From the NCBI GenBank assembly GCA_029907255.1, contig JARYMF010000001.1:62001-126000 (forward strand): DNA of 64,000 nt, in the 5' to 3' direction. This stretch comes from Armatimonadota bacterium. GTDB taxonomy: Bacteria > Armatimonadota > UBA5829 > DTJY01. A program made the translations under genes and the position numbers. The notes below the pieces were generated by a model. That model was given only the letters and a program-made list of their open reading frames with translations, searched no databases and had not been told where the DNA came from. Positions 18,355 to 26,827 of the stretch are shown one piece after another (position 1 is the first letter of the stretch; each line of letters begins with the position of its first letter).

Positions 18355-19064
18355 TTCAGTTCTTCTGGGTCCAAGGGATGTTCATTCACTTTGGTTTTGA
18401 CTATCTCGCCACTTCTAAGAAATACCGCACGGTCGGCTATTTCAGCTACTGCTGAATTGTGTGTAACAATCACTACAGTAATTCCCCTGGATTGGTTAAT
18501 CTTGCGCATCAATGCTAGTATGTGTTTGCCTGTTTCGTAGTCAAGATTTCCTGTGGGTTCGTCCGCTAGGAGAAGAGGAGGGTTTTTTACAAGCGCCCTT
18601 GCAATTGCAACCCTCTGCTGTTCGCCGCCCGATAGCTCGCTAGGAAAATGATCGGCACGGTCAGCAAGACCAACTTCGCTTAGTACTTCCATTACGTCGG
18701 CTGGGTTTTCTACTAGTTCGGCTACAAACTCAACGTTCTCTCTTGCAGTCAAAGTTGGTATAAGATTGAAAAATTGAAAAACAAAACCAACGCATTTGCG
18801 TCTGTATTCGGTAATTTCATCTTCGGTCATTTTGGTTAGGTCCCGGCCTTCAAACAGTACGCGGCCTTCGGTAGGTCTGTCAATTCCGCCAATTAAGTTC
18901 AGCACAGTGGTTTTTCCAGACCCACTTGGCCCTAGTATGACAATAAACTCCCCGCGTTCGATTTTCAGCCACGTTGGCTTGAGCGCTTGGACGATTACTT
19001 TACCCATTGTGTAGGTCTTTGCAGCACCGTCCAGTTCTACCAGGGGACCGTCACTTTGTTGCAC
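18348..19064 (-). CDS. ABC transporter ATP-binding protein (LolD/MacB-type)
   Basis: 238 residues. Walker A is GPSGSGKTT, the signature [15 protein letters not shown], and Walker [13 protein letters not shown] with the LolD/MacB-specific TGNLD. I place the start at GTG 19064 because GGAGG lies at 19072-19076 seven bases before it. A longer frame from 19172 would add about 36 unrelated residues and overlap the upstream gene by more than 120 bases. The chosen start still overlaps the HlyD-like stop by 14 bases, consistent with coupled translation of the three exporter genes. Confidence 0.92.
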   Translation of the reverse strand: MQQSDGPLVELDGAAKTYTMGKVIVQALKPTWLKIERGEFIVILGPSGSGKTTVLNLIGGIDRPTEGRVLFEGRDLTKMTEDEITEYRRKCVGFVFQFFNLIPTLTARENVEFVAELVENPADVMEVLSEVGLADRADHFPSELSGGEQQRVAIARALVKNPPLLLADEPTGNLDYETGKHILALMRKINQSRGITVVIVTHNSAVAEIADRAVFLRSGEIVKTKVNEHPLDPEELKW

Positions 19065-20493
19065 TTGTTTGCCTCCGTACTCGAACAAGCCAACCAGGTT
19101 TAAGTTGCTCCGGCCGTGATACAATGACAAGCTCGCCAGGCCTAAGGCCCCTCGAGATTGCAGTATATTCATAGTTTGACAAGCCAGGGGTCACTGTTCT
19201 TGGATATGCCCGACCGCCCTCTATGACGAAGACTTGGTATTCCTTCCCGACTTGCAGAAGTGCGTCGTTTGGAACAAGTAGTTGATTACGCCCAATTAGA
19301 ACGCTGCCGCTTATGTCCACTTCCATCCCAGGTTTAAGCAGAAATTCTGAGTAATTGACAATTATTTTTGCACGCACAATCTTTGCTCTTACTCGGCCAA
19401 CTGCTTTTGGCTCGGCTATTGGTGAAATGCGAACGACGGTTCCTCGAGCAACCTTTCCTGGGAAAGCATCGGTGCTTATGACTACCCGCTGTCCAAGTGC
19501 AATGGAAGCCATGTCCTCTTCGTCTACTTCCGCGGTGACCCATATTTTGCGAATGTCAGCTATGGTATAGATTGGTATTTGAGGTCCTGCTATTTCGCCC
19601 TTCTCAAGATGCTTTCGGGCAACAATTCCGTCAAACGGACAGCGAATAACAGCGTAGCCTAGTTGAGCCTGAGCTGCTTGAAGAGCTGCTTTGGCACGCT
19701 CGGCATTCGAGCGGGCGATTGCGGCTTCGCTTTTGCGAATGGCAACTGTTTCTGCAGACGCTTTTGCTTCCAAAAGCCCTGCTCGGGCGGCAGACACCTG
19801 CGCTCTGGCTGCGCGAACTTCATCTGGCCTTGAACCCTGCTTAAGCAATTCAAGCTGAGCCTCAGCAGCTGCAAGTCTGGCATTTGCTACCTTAGCGGCA
19901 GTTTGCGCGGCATCGAGTTGTTGAGGAGCAATTGCACCTCGCTTTACCAGCTTTTCTGCTCGCTCAAGATCTGCCTTTGCCCTTTCGGCTTCGGCACGGG
20001 CTTGGTTGACATTGTTCTGCGCTTGCTCGATTTCTTGCGGACGCGGTCCTTTTGCTATGTCGGCGAGTTGAGCCTCAGCTGCATGTAGAGCTGCTTTTGC
20101 TCTTGCAATGGAAGCTGAGGATTGTTGCAACTGCAGGCGGACTGCTTTTTCAGAGCGTGAGAGATCTTCCAGCGATGCTGAAAGTGCCGAGCGAGCTTCT
20201 TTAACTTGAGCTTCTAGTTCCGACCTATCAAGAACAGCAAGCACTTGCCCACGCCTGACAAGTTGGTCTTCTTGAACATAAAGCTCGGATACGCGTGCAA
20301 TGATTTTAGGAGCGATGTCGGACATTTCCGACTCTACCACTCCCGTGGTAGAAAGCTCGGCCATTAAATCACCTCGCCGAACCCTGACAGCATCAACTAA
20401 TGTGGGTCGAGGAAGTGCGAGATAGATTATCGCGCCGAGAATGATTAGTATGATTACAATGCTTAAAGGTCGGATTGTTTTCTTTTTATTCAT
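19051..20493 (-). CDS. HlyD/MacA-type periplasmic adaptor protein
   Basis: 480 residues. An N-terminal membrane anchor (about 8-28) is followed by a split biotinyl-lipoyl domain (VSELYVQEDQLVRRGQVLAVLD and later CPFDGIVARKHLEKGEIAG). Between them lies an unusually long alanine-rich coiled-coil region (about 95-275) containing two related copies of a KGPRPQEIEQA / KQGSRPDEVRAA segment. The C-terminal part is the beta-barrel and membrane-proximal domain. It is the first gene of the exporter trio and follows the BtuC-like gene by 95 bases. No TolC-like outer-membrane factor is in the window. Confidence 0.9.
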   Translation of the reverse strand: MNKKKTIRPLSIVIILIILGAIIYLALPRPTLVDAVRVRRGDLMAELSTTGVVESEMSDIAPKIIARVSELYVQEDQLVRRGQVLAVLDRSELEAQVKEARSALSASLEDLSRSEKAVRLQLQQSSASIARAKAALHAAEAQLADIAKGPRPQEIEQAQNNVNQARAEAERAKADLERAEKLVKRGAIAPQQLDAAQTAAKVANARLAAAEAQLELLKQGSRPDEVRAARAQVSAARAGLLEAKASAETVAIRKSEAAIARSNAERAKAALQAAQAQLGYAVIRCPFDGIVARKHLEKGEIAGPQIPIYTIADIRKIWVTAEVDEEDMASIALGQRVVISTDAFPGKVARGTVVRISPIAEPKAVGRVRAKIVRAKIIVNYSEFLLKPGMEVDISGSVLIGRNQLLVPNDALLQVGKEYQVFVIEGGRAYPRTVTPGLSNYEYTAISRGLRPGELVIVSRPEQLKPGWLVRVRRQTSATK

Positions 20494-20588
20494 TTTTGCG
20501 ACTTGTTTTCATTTGAGCTAACAAGAGATTGGCAATCAGATAATTTGATATATGGTTTTGTTTGATGCAACCATAGAAAGTTGCTTGC

Positions 20589-21662
20589 CTATCCTGTTTT
20601 CCTCAGTAAATACAGGAAAAACGGCGCTCCGAACAACGCAGTAATCGCGCCCACTGGTATTTCTGTTGGCGCCATAATTGACCGAGCTGCTGCATCTGCT
20701 ATTATCATAAACACAGCCCCAACCAGCGCTGAACAAGGTATGAGTACACGGTGGTCGGCTCCAACAAGCCTTCTGGTGATGTGTGGTATCATCAGCCCTA
20801 CAAACCCAATTGTTCCACTAACTGATACTGCAGCTGCTGTAACAAGGGCAACAATCGCAATCAATATGCGCTTGAGTGATTCAACCTCCACTCCTAAATA
20901 TCTGGCTGATTCTTCGCCAATCGCGAAGAGGTTTAAATCTCGAGCGAATGCATAGAGACCAAAGAAGCCAAGAAGGGCAAATGGCGTCAGCACAATTACC
21001 CTTGCCCATGGATCTGACCCTGCAAGGCTACCCATTGTCCAGAATATTATGCGTTCAAGGCCCTGATTAGGTGCGGCGACCAAAATTAATGTCAACATAG
21101 CCCACATGAATGAACCTACCACAATGCCGGCCAATATAAACGAAAGGATGGAAACCCTACCGCTTTTGCGTGCAAGCATGTAGACTGTTATGACCGCCGA
21201 AAGAGCGAAGAAAAATGCTAGCAGGGGCACTCCAAAGCCAAGGAACAATCCCGAAAGACCAGATAACATGGCGATTCCCGCGCCAACTGCTGCTCCGGCT
21301 GATACCCCAATTATATAGGGGTCGGCAAGTGGGTTCAGCAGGAGCCCTTGAAGCACTGCTCCTGCCATGGCAAGCGACATTCCTACTAGTGCTCCAAGAA
21401 TCATCCGAGGAATGTGAATCTGCCAGATAATCTGGTCAGTTTCCCTTGGGACGTCGAAATAGGTTTCTCCCATTAGATGGTTGGCGACTACTTTTGCCAC
21501 CTGTCCTGGTGGTACATAGATTGCTCCAAGGCTAGAACTTAGGATAGCTGCTGCCGTCAGCAACACAAGCAGGATTACTGTTAAACCTGCTAGCCTGAGA
21601 GGAAGATTTAGGCGAATATTTTCCTTGTCAGATGTGGACATCGGCATGGCGAATATTATCAT
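20589..21662 (-). CDS. FecCD-family ABC permease (cobalamin/iron-siderophore, BtuC-like)
   Basis: 357 residues with about ten membrane segments in the BtuC/FhuB pattern. Diagnostic pieces are PRMILGALVGMSLAMAGAVLQGLLLNPLADPYIIGVSAGA and the C-terminal GFVGLMIPHITRRLVGADHR; the latter contains the cytoplasmic loop that contacts the ATPase. Its ATG overlaps the BtuF-like stop (ATGA at 21659-21662). No BtuD/FhuC-type ATPase follows; the next gene is the HlyD-like adaptor. A substrate choice between vitamin B12 and a ferric chelate cannot be made from the permease alone. Confidence 0.92.
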   Translation of the reverse strand: MIIFAMPMSTSDKENIRLNLPLRLAGLTVILLVLLTAAAILSSSLGAIYVPPGQVAKVVANHLMGETYFDVPRETDQIIWQIHIPRMILGALVGMSLAMAGAVLQGLLLNPLADPYIIGVSAGAAVGAGIAMLSGLSGLFLGFGVPLLAFFFALSAVITVYMLARKSGRVSILSFILAGIVVGSFMWAMLTLILVAAPNQGLERIIFWTMGSLAGSDPWARVIVLTPFALLGFFGLYAFARDLNLFAIGEESARYLGVEVESLKRILIAIVALVTAAAVSVSGTIGFVGLMIPHITRRLVGADHRVLIPCSALVGAVFMIIADAAARSIMAPTEIPVGAITALFGAPFFLYLLRKTG

Positions 21663-22537
21663 CTGTTTGTTTTGGTATGTATTATCTTAGCAATGGCTAG
21701 GATGCCTTGTGCAAGCCTTGGCCCAGGTCGAAAAAGAAGGTCTGGGTCAATTTCGTATACGCGTTGCTTTCGTACCGCACTTGTGGTTTTCCATACCCCG
21801 CGCGAAAATATCTCTTTGTCACCTTTTGTGGTTCCTATAATTATCTCAGGGTCTCGGCTCACCGCTACCTCGATGGAGAATTGATTGAAGCCAGGCTTGG
21901 CATCGTGTGCAATATTGACACCGCCTGCAGTGGCAATCATCTCGTCAACAAAAGTCTTTGGCCCCGCCACCCAAAGTGGGTCGGCTTGCACAGCGACAAG
22001 CACTCTAGGTTTTGATTTTATATTTGCAGTTTGTCTTGCAACCAATCGCTTTGCGCTACTTATTTTGTTTATGACTTTTTCTGCTTCTCGCTCACGATTG
22101 GTAATTATACCAACAAGCCGAATGTCCCTTACTACTTCGCCAATAGTTTTTGGGTCAAGTGCAAAAACCTTTATGTTGTGGCGTTCGATTGAGCGAATTG
22201 CTTCATCATTAAGAAATCCGTGTGCTAATACAAGGTCGGGTTTGAGGGCTATAACTTTCTCAACGCTTGTAATTCGGTCGCCAACTTTGGGCTTTTTTCG
22301 GGCAGCGGGCGGGTAATTGCAGTATTTAGTTACGCCAACTACACGATTGCCTATGCCAAGAGCGAATAGTATCTCAGTGTTGTTAGGAGCAAGGGAAACT
22401 ATGCGCTTTGGTTCTCTTGTGATGGTGATTGTCTTTCCTCTGGAGTCTTTTACCCTAAGTGGGTAGTGTGTTGAATAGGCAAGTCCAGAGGCAAAGTAGA
22501 AAAGTGCAAAAATTATCGCAAGTCTGCGCATAATCAT
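21659..22537 (-). CDS. Periplasmic substrate-binding protein, BtuF-like (cobalamin or iron chelate)
   Basis: 292 residues. A signal peptide (about residues 1-22) is followed by the class III binding-protein fold. VSLAPNNTEILFALGIGNRVVGVTKYCNYPP is close to the BtuF consensus, and the following KPDLVLAHGF strand fits as well. The two lobes are joined by a long helix. The start at 22537 is chosen because its ATG overlaps the rluB stop (ATGA) and leads directly into the signal peptide; the longer open frame lacks a signal peptide at its start. It would deliver substrate to the adjacent permease. Confidence 0.88.
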   Translation of the reverse strand: MIMRRLAIIFALFYFASGLAYSTHYPLRVKDSRGKTITITREPKRIVSLAPNNTEILFALGIGNRVVGVTKYCNYPPAARKKPKVGDRITSVEKVIALKPDLVLAHGFLNDEAIRSIERHNIKVFALDPKTIGEVVRDIRLVGIITNREREAEKVINKISSAKRLVARQTANIKSKPRVLVAVQADPLWVAGPKTFVDEMIATAGGVNIAHDAKPGFNQFSIEVAVSRDPEIIIGTTKGDKEIFSRGVWKTTSAVRKQRVYEIDPDLLFRPGPRLAQGILAIAKIIHTKTNR

Positions 22538-23259
22538 GATGCTACGGCGAGAAGGTTGCCGACCTCCTCTGGGGTGAGAAATCGCCATTCGCCAGGACGG
22601 AGACCGCGAATTTCGAGCCCTCCTATTTTTGTGCGAGTTAGCTTAATCACAGGATAGCCTATTGCGTCGAACATTCGACGTACTTGTCGTTTTCTTCCTT
22701 CATATATGACTATATCAACGCTGCTAGTGTACCTAGCAGTATTTAATGCCACTTTTTTTATCAAAGCAGGTTGAGTGATTCCATCGTCGAGTCTAACGCC
22801 ATGTCTAAGCTGACGAATAGCATCCTGTGTTATTAGTCCTTTGACCTCTGCATGATATGTCTTTGGCACTTTGAACTTTGGATGGGTGATTTTGTAAGCA
22901 AAGTCGCCGTCATTTGTTAGGATTATAAGGCCTTCGGTCTCAACATCGAGTCTGCCAACTGGGTATAACGGCACGCCAACGCCCTTTACCAAGTCGGTGA
23001 TGACCTTGGCTGCATGTGGATCTCGCCGAGTGCAAGTGTATCCCCGGGGCTTATTTAGAAGGACATAGACTTTTTGAGGATGCAGGTCTACGAGCTTTTC
23101 GTCAACGGTAATTTTATCTTTATCTGGATCGGCTTTTGCGCCAAGTTGGGTAATTACTTTGCCGTTGACTGCTACCCGCCCGGCCAGTATCAAATTTTCA
23201 GCTTCGCGCCGCGAGGCGACGCCTGCGGCGGCGAGCAATTTTTGCAACCGCTGTTCCAT
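22534..23259 (-). CDS. rluB: Ribosomal large subunit pseudouridine synthase B (RsuA/RluB family)
   Basis: 241 residues. An S4 RNA-binding domain (about 1-60, starting EQRLQKLLAAAGVASRREAE) is followed by the RsuA/RluB catalytic domain. The catalytic Asp is in GRLDVETEGL, near residue 102. It would convert a uridine in the peptidyl-transferase region of 23S rRNA to pseudouridine. The start codon lies 62 bases inside the preceding carboxypeptidase gene. The S4 domain needs this start, so the overlap appears real. The C-terminal stop overlaps the BtuF-like start. Confidence 0.93.
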   Translation of the reverse strand: MEQRLQKLLAAAGVASRREAENLILAGRVAVNGKVITQLGAKADPDKDKITVDEKLVDLHPQKVYVLLNKPRGYTCTRRDPHAAKVITDLVKGVGVPLYPVGRLDVETEGLIILTNDGDFAYKITHPKFKVPKTYHAEVKGLITQDAIRQLRHGVRLDDGITQPALIKKVALNTARYTSSVDIVIYEGRKRQVRRMFDAIGYPVIKLTRTKIGGLEIRGLRPGEWRFLTPEEVGNLLAVAS

Positions 23260-24412
23260 ACGCTATAATTCCTAATGAGAAGATTAGTGTACTTGTTATA
23301 AGTGTCTTTATCCATAGCCACGCTGTTGCCCATAGGGTTCGTTCAACCTCCGTGGCGGCACACAAGTCCACAGAGCCAAGCTTCTTGCCATTGACCCAAG
23401 CAGTTATTGTGCCTATTTTTTCGCCTTTTTTGACTGGTGCAGAAACTTTCTTTGGTGCATCCAAGTCAACCTTTGACTCTACCTTGTCTGACTTTTTTAC
23501 CACCATGGTAAGTGGGGCGCTAGCAACTAGGTCAACCTTCTCCTGTTTTCCACCTGATACGGCAACAGTAGTAACAACTTCATTTTCTTTGGCAAAGGCG
23601 AGCTGTCGGAAGTATTTGAACCCATAGTTTAGCAACACTGCTGTGTCTGTCCAGGTATCTTTGCTTTTTAGCACGACGGCGATTAGCCGCCAATCGTTTC
23701 TTGTGGCTGACCCTACAAAGCAGTGGCCAGCTTCTTTTGTATAGCCAGTCTTAATTCCGTCAGCCCCTTCAAACTTTGATAGAAACTTTGCTGTGTTCCT
23801 AAGGGTAACGTCTAAGGAGTTTATTGACCTTTCGATTCTAGCTTGTTTCTTTTGGACAATAGCATTAAATTCTGGGTAACGGATTGCATGCCTTGCGATT
23901 AGCGCAATGTCATACGCAGTAGAATAATGGCTTGGATCATGGAGGCCGTGAGGGTTGGCAAAGTGTGTGTTTATTGCTCCAATCTCTTTGGCTTTCTTGT
24001 TCATCATGGCAACGAATTTACTCTCCGAACCTGCGATATGTTCGGCTGCACAAACTGCCCCGTCGTTTGCCGATCTCATGAGAATTGCACGTAGCAGGTC
24101 GCGGAGGGTGAGCTTCTCGCCAGGCTTAAGATGGAGAGACCCGTAGGGTGTATTACATGCATGCTTTGAAGCGGTTACAACGTCGTCCAGGTTGCCGTGC
24201 TCGAGTATTAGTATGGCTGTCATTATTTTTGTCAGGCTTGCAGGCGGCCGGCGAACGCGGCAACGCTTTTCATAGAGTACTTTGCCAGACACTGCGTCTA
24301 CAAGCAGGGCTGATTCAGCCGTTACTTTGGGAGGCATTGGCGCTCCCAGTGCAGCCGCCTGGAGCGAAGTTATTATTAGCAAACATAGTATTGCAGTCTT
24401 ATGATTCTTCAT
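23198..24412 (-). CDS. D-alanyl-D-alanine carboxypeptidase (DacA/DacB/DacF, PBP5-like)
   Basis: 404 residues. A signal peptide (about 1-23) is followed by a peptidase S11 domain with all three motifs: SLTK (near residue 60), SAND (near 114) and KTG (near 218). A C-terminal PBP5-like beta domain follows, then one membrane segment (TLITSTLIFSLGIIAYG) and an arginine-rich tail. It trims the terminal D-Ala of peptidoglycan stem peptides in the periplasm. The tail is encoded in the 62-base overlap with rluB. Its ATG overlaps the scpB stop by 14 bases. The scpA-scpB-dac-rluB order resembles the Bacillus scpA-scpB-dacB-spm-rluB region. Confidence 0.93.
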   Translation of the reverse strand: MKNHKTAILCLLIITSLQAAALGAPMPPKVTAESALLVDAVSGKVLYEKRCRVRRPPASLTKIMTAILILEHGNLDDVVTASKHACNTPYGSLHLKPGEKLTLRDLLRAILMRSANDGAVCAAEHIAGSESKFVAMMNKKAKEIGAINTHFANPHGLHDPSHYSTAYDIALIARHAIRYPEFNAIVQKKQARIERSINSLDVTLRNTAKFLSKFEGADGIKTGYTKEAGHCFVGSATRNDWRLIAVVLKSKDTWTDTAVLLNYGFKYFRQLAFAKENEVVTTVAVSGGKQEKVDLVASAPLTMVVKKSDKVESKVDLDAPKKVSAPVKKGEKIGTITAWVNGKKLGSVDLCAATEVERTLWATAWLWIKTLITSTLIFSLGIIAYGTAVAKIARRRRRRLAARS

Positions 24413-24965
24413 TTGACTTCTCTATGTTAGACTCGGGCAACTCGACTTCCTCAAGCTCTGGTAGCTCCGATAAATCGTTCAATCCAAAGTGGTTCAGGAA
24501 TTCTTCTGTAGTAGCGTAGAGAATGGGTCGTCCGACCGTTTCCTTTCGCCCAACTTGCTTTATAAGTCCGCGTTCTAAGAGCGTGTGAAGCACGCCATCG
24601 GAATTTACGCCGCGAATTGCTTCAATTTCAGGTGCTGTAATTGGCTGTCGGTAAGCAATAATTGCAACGGTTTCGAGAGCTGCCCTGGAAAGCCTGACGC
24701 GTTCGGGTTTTAACAGCTTTGCAATGTAGTCGGCGTACTCTGGGCGGGTGCACATCTGATACCCGCCAGCAATGCGGACAATCTGCAACCCCCGTCCATT
24801 GTAATCTAACCTTAATTCGTGAATAGCCCTCTCGACCTCTCCTTCGTCGATTTCAAGAGATTGGGCTACTTGCCTAACAATTAGAGGTTGAGGCGAGACA
24901 AAAAGCATGCATTCTAGTATATTTTTTAACTTTCCGTTTGGAATTATGCTTTCATGATCCATCAT
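24399..24965 (-). CDS. scpB: Segregation and condensation protein B
   Basis: 188 residues forming two winged-helix domains. ECMLFVSPQPLIVRQVAQSL opens the first, and LETVAIIAYRQPITAPEIEAIRGVNSD, the best ScpB signature, lies in the second. ScpB pairs with the kleisin ScpA and SMC in chromosome condensation. The start is uncertain: ATG codons lie at 24983, 24965 and 24962 and none has a clear Shine-Dalgarno. I take 24965, which comes one base after the scpA stop and suits re-initiation. The length is close to that of Bacillus ScpB. An acidic C-terminal tail (ELPELEEVELPE) is also typical. Confidence 0.93.
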   Translation of the reverse strand: MMDHESIIPNGKLKNILECMLFVSPQPLIVRQVAQSLEIDEGEVERAIHELRLDYNGRGLQIVRIAGGYQMCTRPEYADYIAKLLKPERVRLSRAALETVAIIAYRQPITAPEIEAIRGVNSDGVLHTLLERGLIKQVGRKETVGRPILYATTEEFLNHFGLNDLSELPELEEVELPESNIEKSNEES

Positions 24966-24966
24966 T

Positions 24967-25722
24967 TTATGATGCTTGTTCATCGAGTGCGCGAATGGTA
25001 ATGTCCCCAAGCACTTGCTTTTGGTGAATTTTTACCTTTCCTAATCTAAGCAATTCCAGCAACGCCAGAAATGTGATAATAATCTCCACTCGCGTCGGTC
25101 TGGAAACAAATAGTTCACGAAAGTTTATGCCTTCCGGGTTGCTTCGAACTCTCCTTAGGACTTCACTCATCTTCATCCGAAGTGTAATTTTCTGCCGTTC
25201 GAGACTGGTGACCTCCTCAGAACCCTCGCCTATTTCGGCGAGCATCTGCTTTAGTGCAAGAATGAGGTCCATTGCCTCGAGGTTAAGCGGAATCAGCGGA
25301 GCATCATAGCTTTCAAGTTCATCCGTGAGCCTCCAAAAAACCTTCTGACGATTATCTTCAAAGGTTCGAAGAGTCTCCGCTGCTTTCTTATATCTTTCGT
25401 ATTCCAGAAGGCGTTCGACCAGCTCGGCGCGTGGGTCAATTTCATCTTCGCCTTCTTGCTCTTTGACTGGGCTGGGAAGTAGCATTCGGGACTTAATTTC
25501 GAGTAATGTGGCTGCCATTACAAAAAACTCGCCTGCGATATTTAGGTCAAGCGACTCCATCAACCAAAGATAACGCAAATACTGTTCAGTCACTTCCACG
25601 ATTGGAATATCATAAATGTTGAGTTTGTGTTCTCTAATGAGGTGAAGGAGTAAATCAAGTGGCCCTTCAAATATCGGCAACTTGATTGTACAACCGGTTT
25701 GGGTTGTTGACTCAACTGGCAT
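24967..25722 (-). CDS. scpA: Segregation and condensation protein A (kleisin)
   Basis: 251 residues. The N-terminal kleisin motif FEGPLDLLLHLIREHKLNIYDIPI is unmistakable. The C-terminal winged-helix that binds the SMC head is recognisable in FRELFVSRPTRVEIIITFLALLELLRLGKV. The ATG at 25722 is preceded by ACGGAGAAG, while a longer frame from 25776 has no such site. The gene follows trpS after 59 bases and precedes scpB. SMC itself is not in the window. Confidence 0.94.
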   Translation of the reverse strand: MPVESTTQTGCTIKLPIFEGPLDLLLHLIREHKLNIYDIPIVEVTEQYLRYLWLMESLDLNIAGEFFVMAATLLEIKSRMLLPSPVKEQEGEDEIDPRAELVERLLEYERYKKAAETLRTFEDNRQKVFWRLTDELESYDAPLIPLNLEAMDLILALKQMLAEIGEGSEEVTSLERQKITLRMKMSEVLRRVRSNPEGINFRELFVSRPTRVEIIITFLALLELLRLGKVKIHQKQVLGDITIRALDEQAS

Positions 25723-25781
25723 TGAACTTCTCCGTCGTTTGTCAAAGCTGTTTTTGTGGCAGCCAATGCTTGCCAAAGCTT

Positions 25782-26798
25782 CTATTTTTTCATTATATTA
25801 TAGCTTATCAGAGTTTGGCTGTTAAATGCCATTGATTCCCGCACTTTTTCCATTGTTTCTTGCGCGACGGCTCTGGCGCGTCCGGCGCCATCTACGAGTA
25901 TTTGGTCAATTAATTCCGGATGTTGCTCCAATTCTCGTCTTCGTTTTCTGATTGGTTCGAGCCTTTGGTTGATTGCCTTTGCTAGCTCTTGTTTGTCTTG
26001 CACGCAGCCAATTTCCCCAGTTTTGCATTTGCGTTCGACTTGTGGTGCTTCCTCCTTAGCATAGATGAGGCGAAGCTGAAAAACAGGACAGGTCTCTGGA
26101 TGGCCGATGTCTGTTCTGTATATCTTAAGAGGGTCCGTATACATAGTTCTTATCTTTTCCTCAACAACTTCTGGAGGGTCGGAAATCAGGATGGTGTTCT
26201 CATGTGATTTGCTCATTTTCCTCCCATCCAGGCCAATGACTACGGGTGTCTCGGTTAATATGGCATGCGGTTCTTTAAAAATAAGCCCATAAAGTGAGTT
26301 GAATCTTCGAGCAATCTCCCTCGTAACCTCAAGATGAGGCAGTTGGTCGCGCCCAACCGGAACACCTTCCGCATTGTAAATCAAGATGTCTGCCGCTTGG
26401 AGAACGGGATAGCCGAGAAGCCCATATGATGGACTTTCAGGTCGTAGCTCTTGACGTTTTTCTTTATACGTAGGCACACGCTCAAGCCATGATACTGGTG
26501 TTATCATAGATAAAAGAAGATGAAGTTCCGCATGGTCTTTTACATCAGATTGCCTGAAAATGGTGGTTTTTTCGGGATTAAGGCCTGAGGCAATATAATC
26601 TATTACTAGTTCCTTTGTGTACTTAGCAATTAATTCTGGTTTGGCATAAAGGGTTGTTAAAGCATGCCAGTCGGCAACGAATGCAAAAAGGTCGTATTTA
26701 TCTTGAAGACGCACCCAGTTGCACAAGGCGCCTTCCAAGTTTCCTAAGTGAAGCATTCCTGTTGGCTGCATTCCACTTACTGCGCGAGGTTTTGCCAT
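25782..26798 (-). CDS. trpS: Tryptophanyl-tRNA synthetase
   Basis: 338-residue class I synthetase. The HIGH-type motif is HLGN near residue 19 (SGMQPTGMLHLGNLEGAL), and the KMSKS loop is exact (GRKMSKSHENTI, near residue 195). An additional segment CKTGEIGCVQDK with two cysteines lies in the C-terminal helical domain, as in some other bacterial TrpRS. The ATG at 26798 is preceded by TTGGAG; a TTG at 26810 is an alternative start. It ends 59 bases before scpA. No T-box leader is seen; the M50 protease gene is only 29 bases upstream. Confidence 0.96.
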   Translation of the reverse strand: MAKPRAVSGMQPTGMLHLGNLEGALCNWVRLQDKYDLFAFVADWHALTTLYAKPELIAKYTKELVIDYIASGLNPEKTTIFRQSDVKDHAELHLLLSMITPVSWLERVPTYKEKRQELRPESPSYGLLGYPVLQAADILIYNAEGVPVGRDQLPHLEVTREIARRFNSLYGLIFKEPHAILTETPVVIGLDGRKMSKSHENTILISDPPEVVEEKIRTMYTDPLKIYRTDIGHPETCPVFQLRLIYAKEEAPQVERKCKTGEIGCVQDKQELAKAINQRLEPIRKRRRELEQHPELIDQILVDGAGRARAVAQETMEKVRESMAFNSQTLISYNIMKK

Positions 26799-26827
26799 GC
26801 GCGTCTCCAATTTTGCTATTCTTGTTT

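Noticed and set aside
22535-22600. Cobalamin riboswitch before the BtuF-like gene
   Set aside because: The gene starts inside the rluB stop codon, so there is no leader RNA of its own.
26799-26827. T-box leader before trpS
   Set aside because: The gap to the upstream gene is 29 bases and no T-box core sequence is present.
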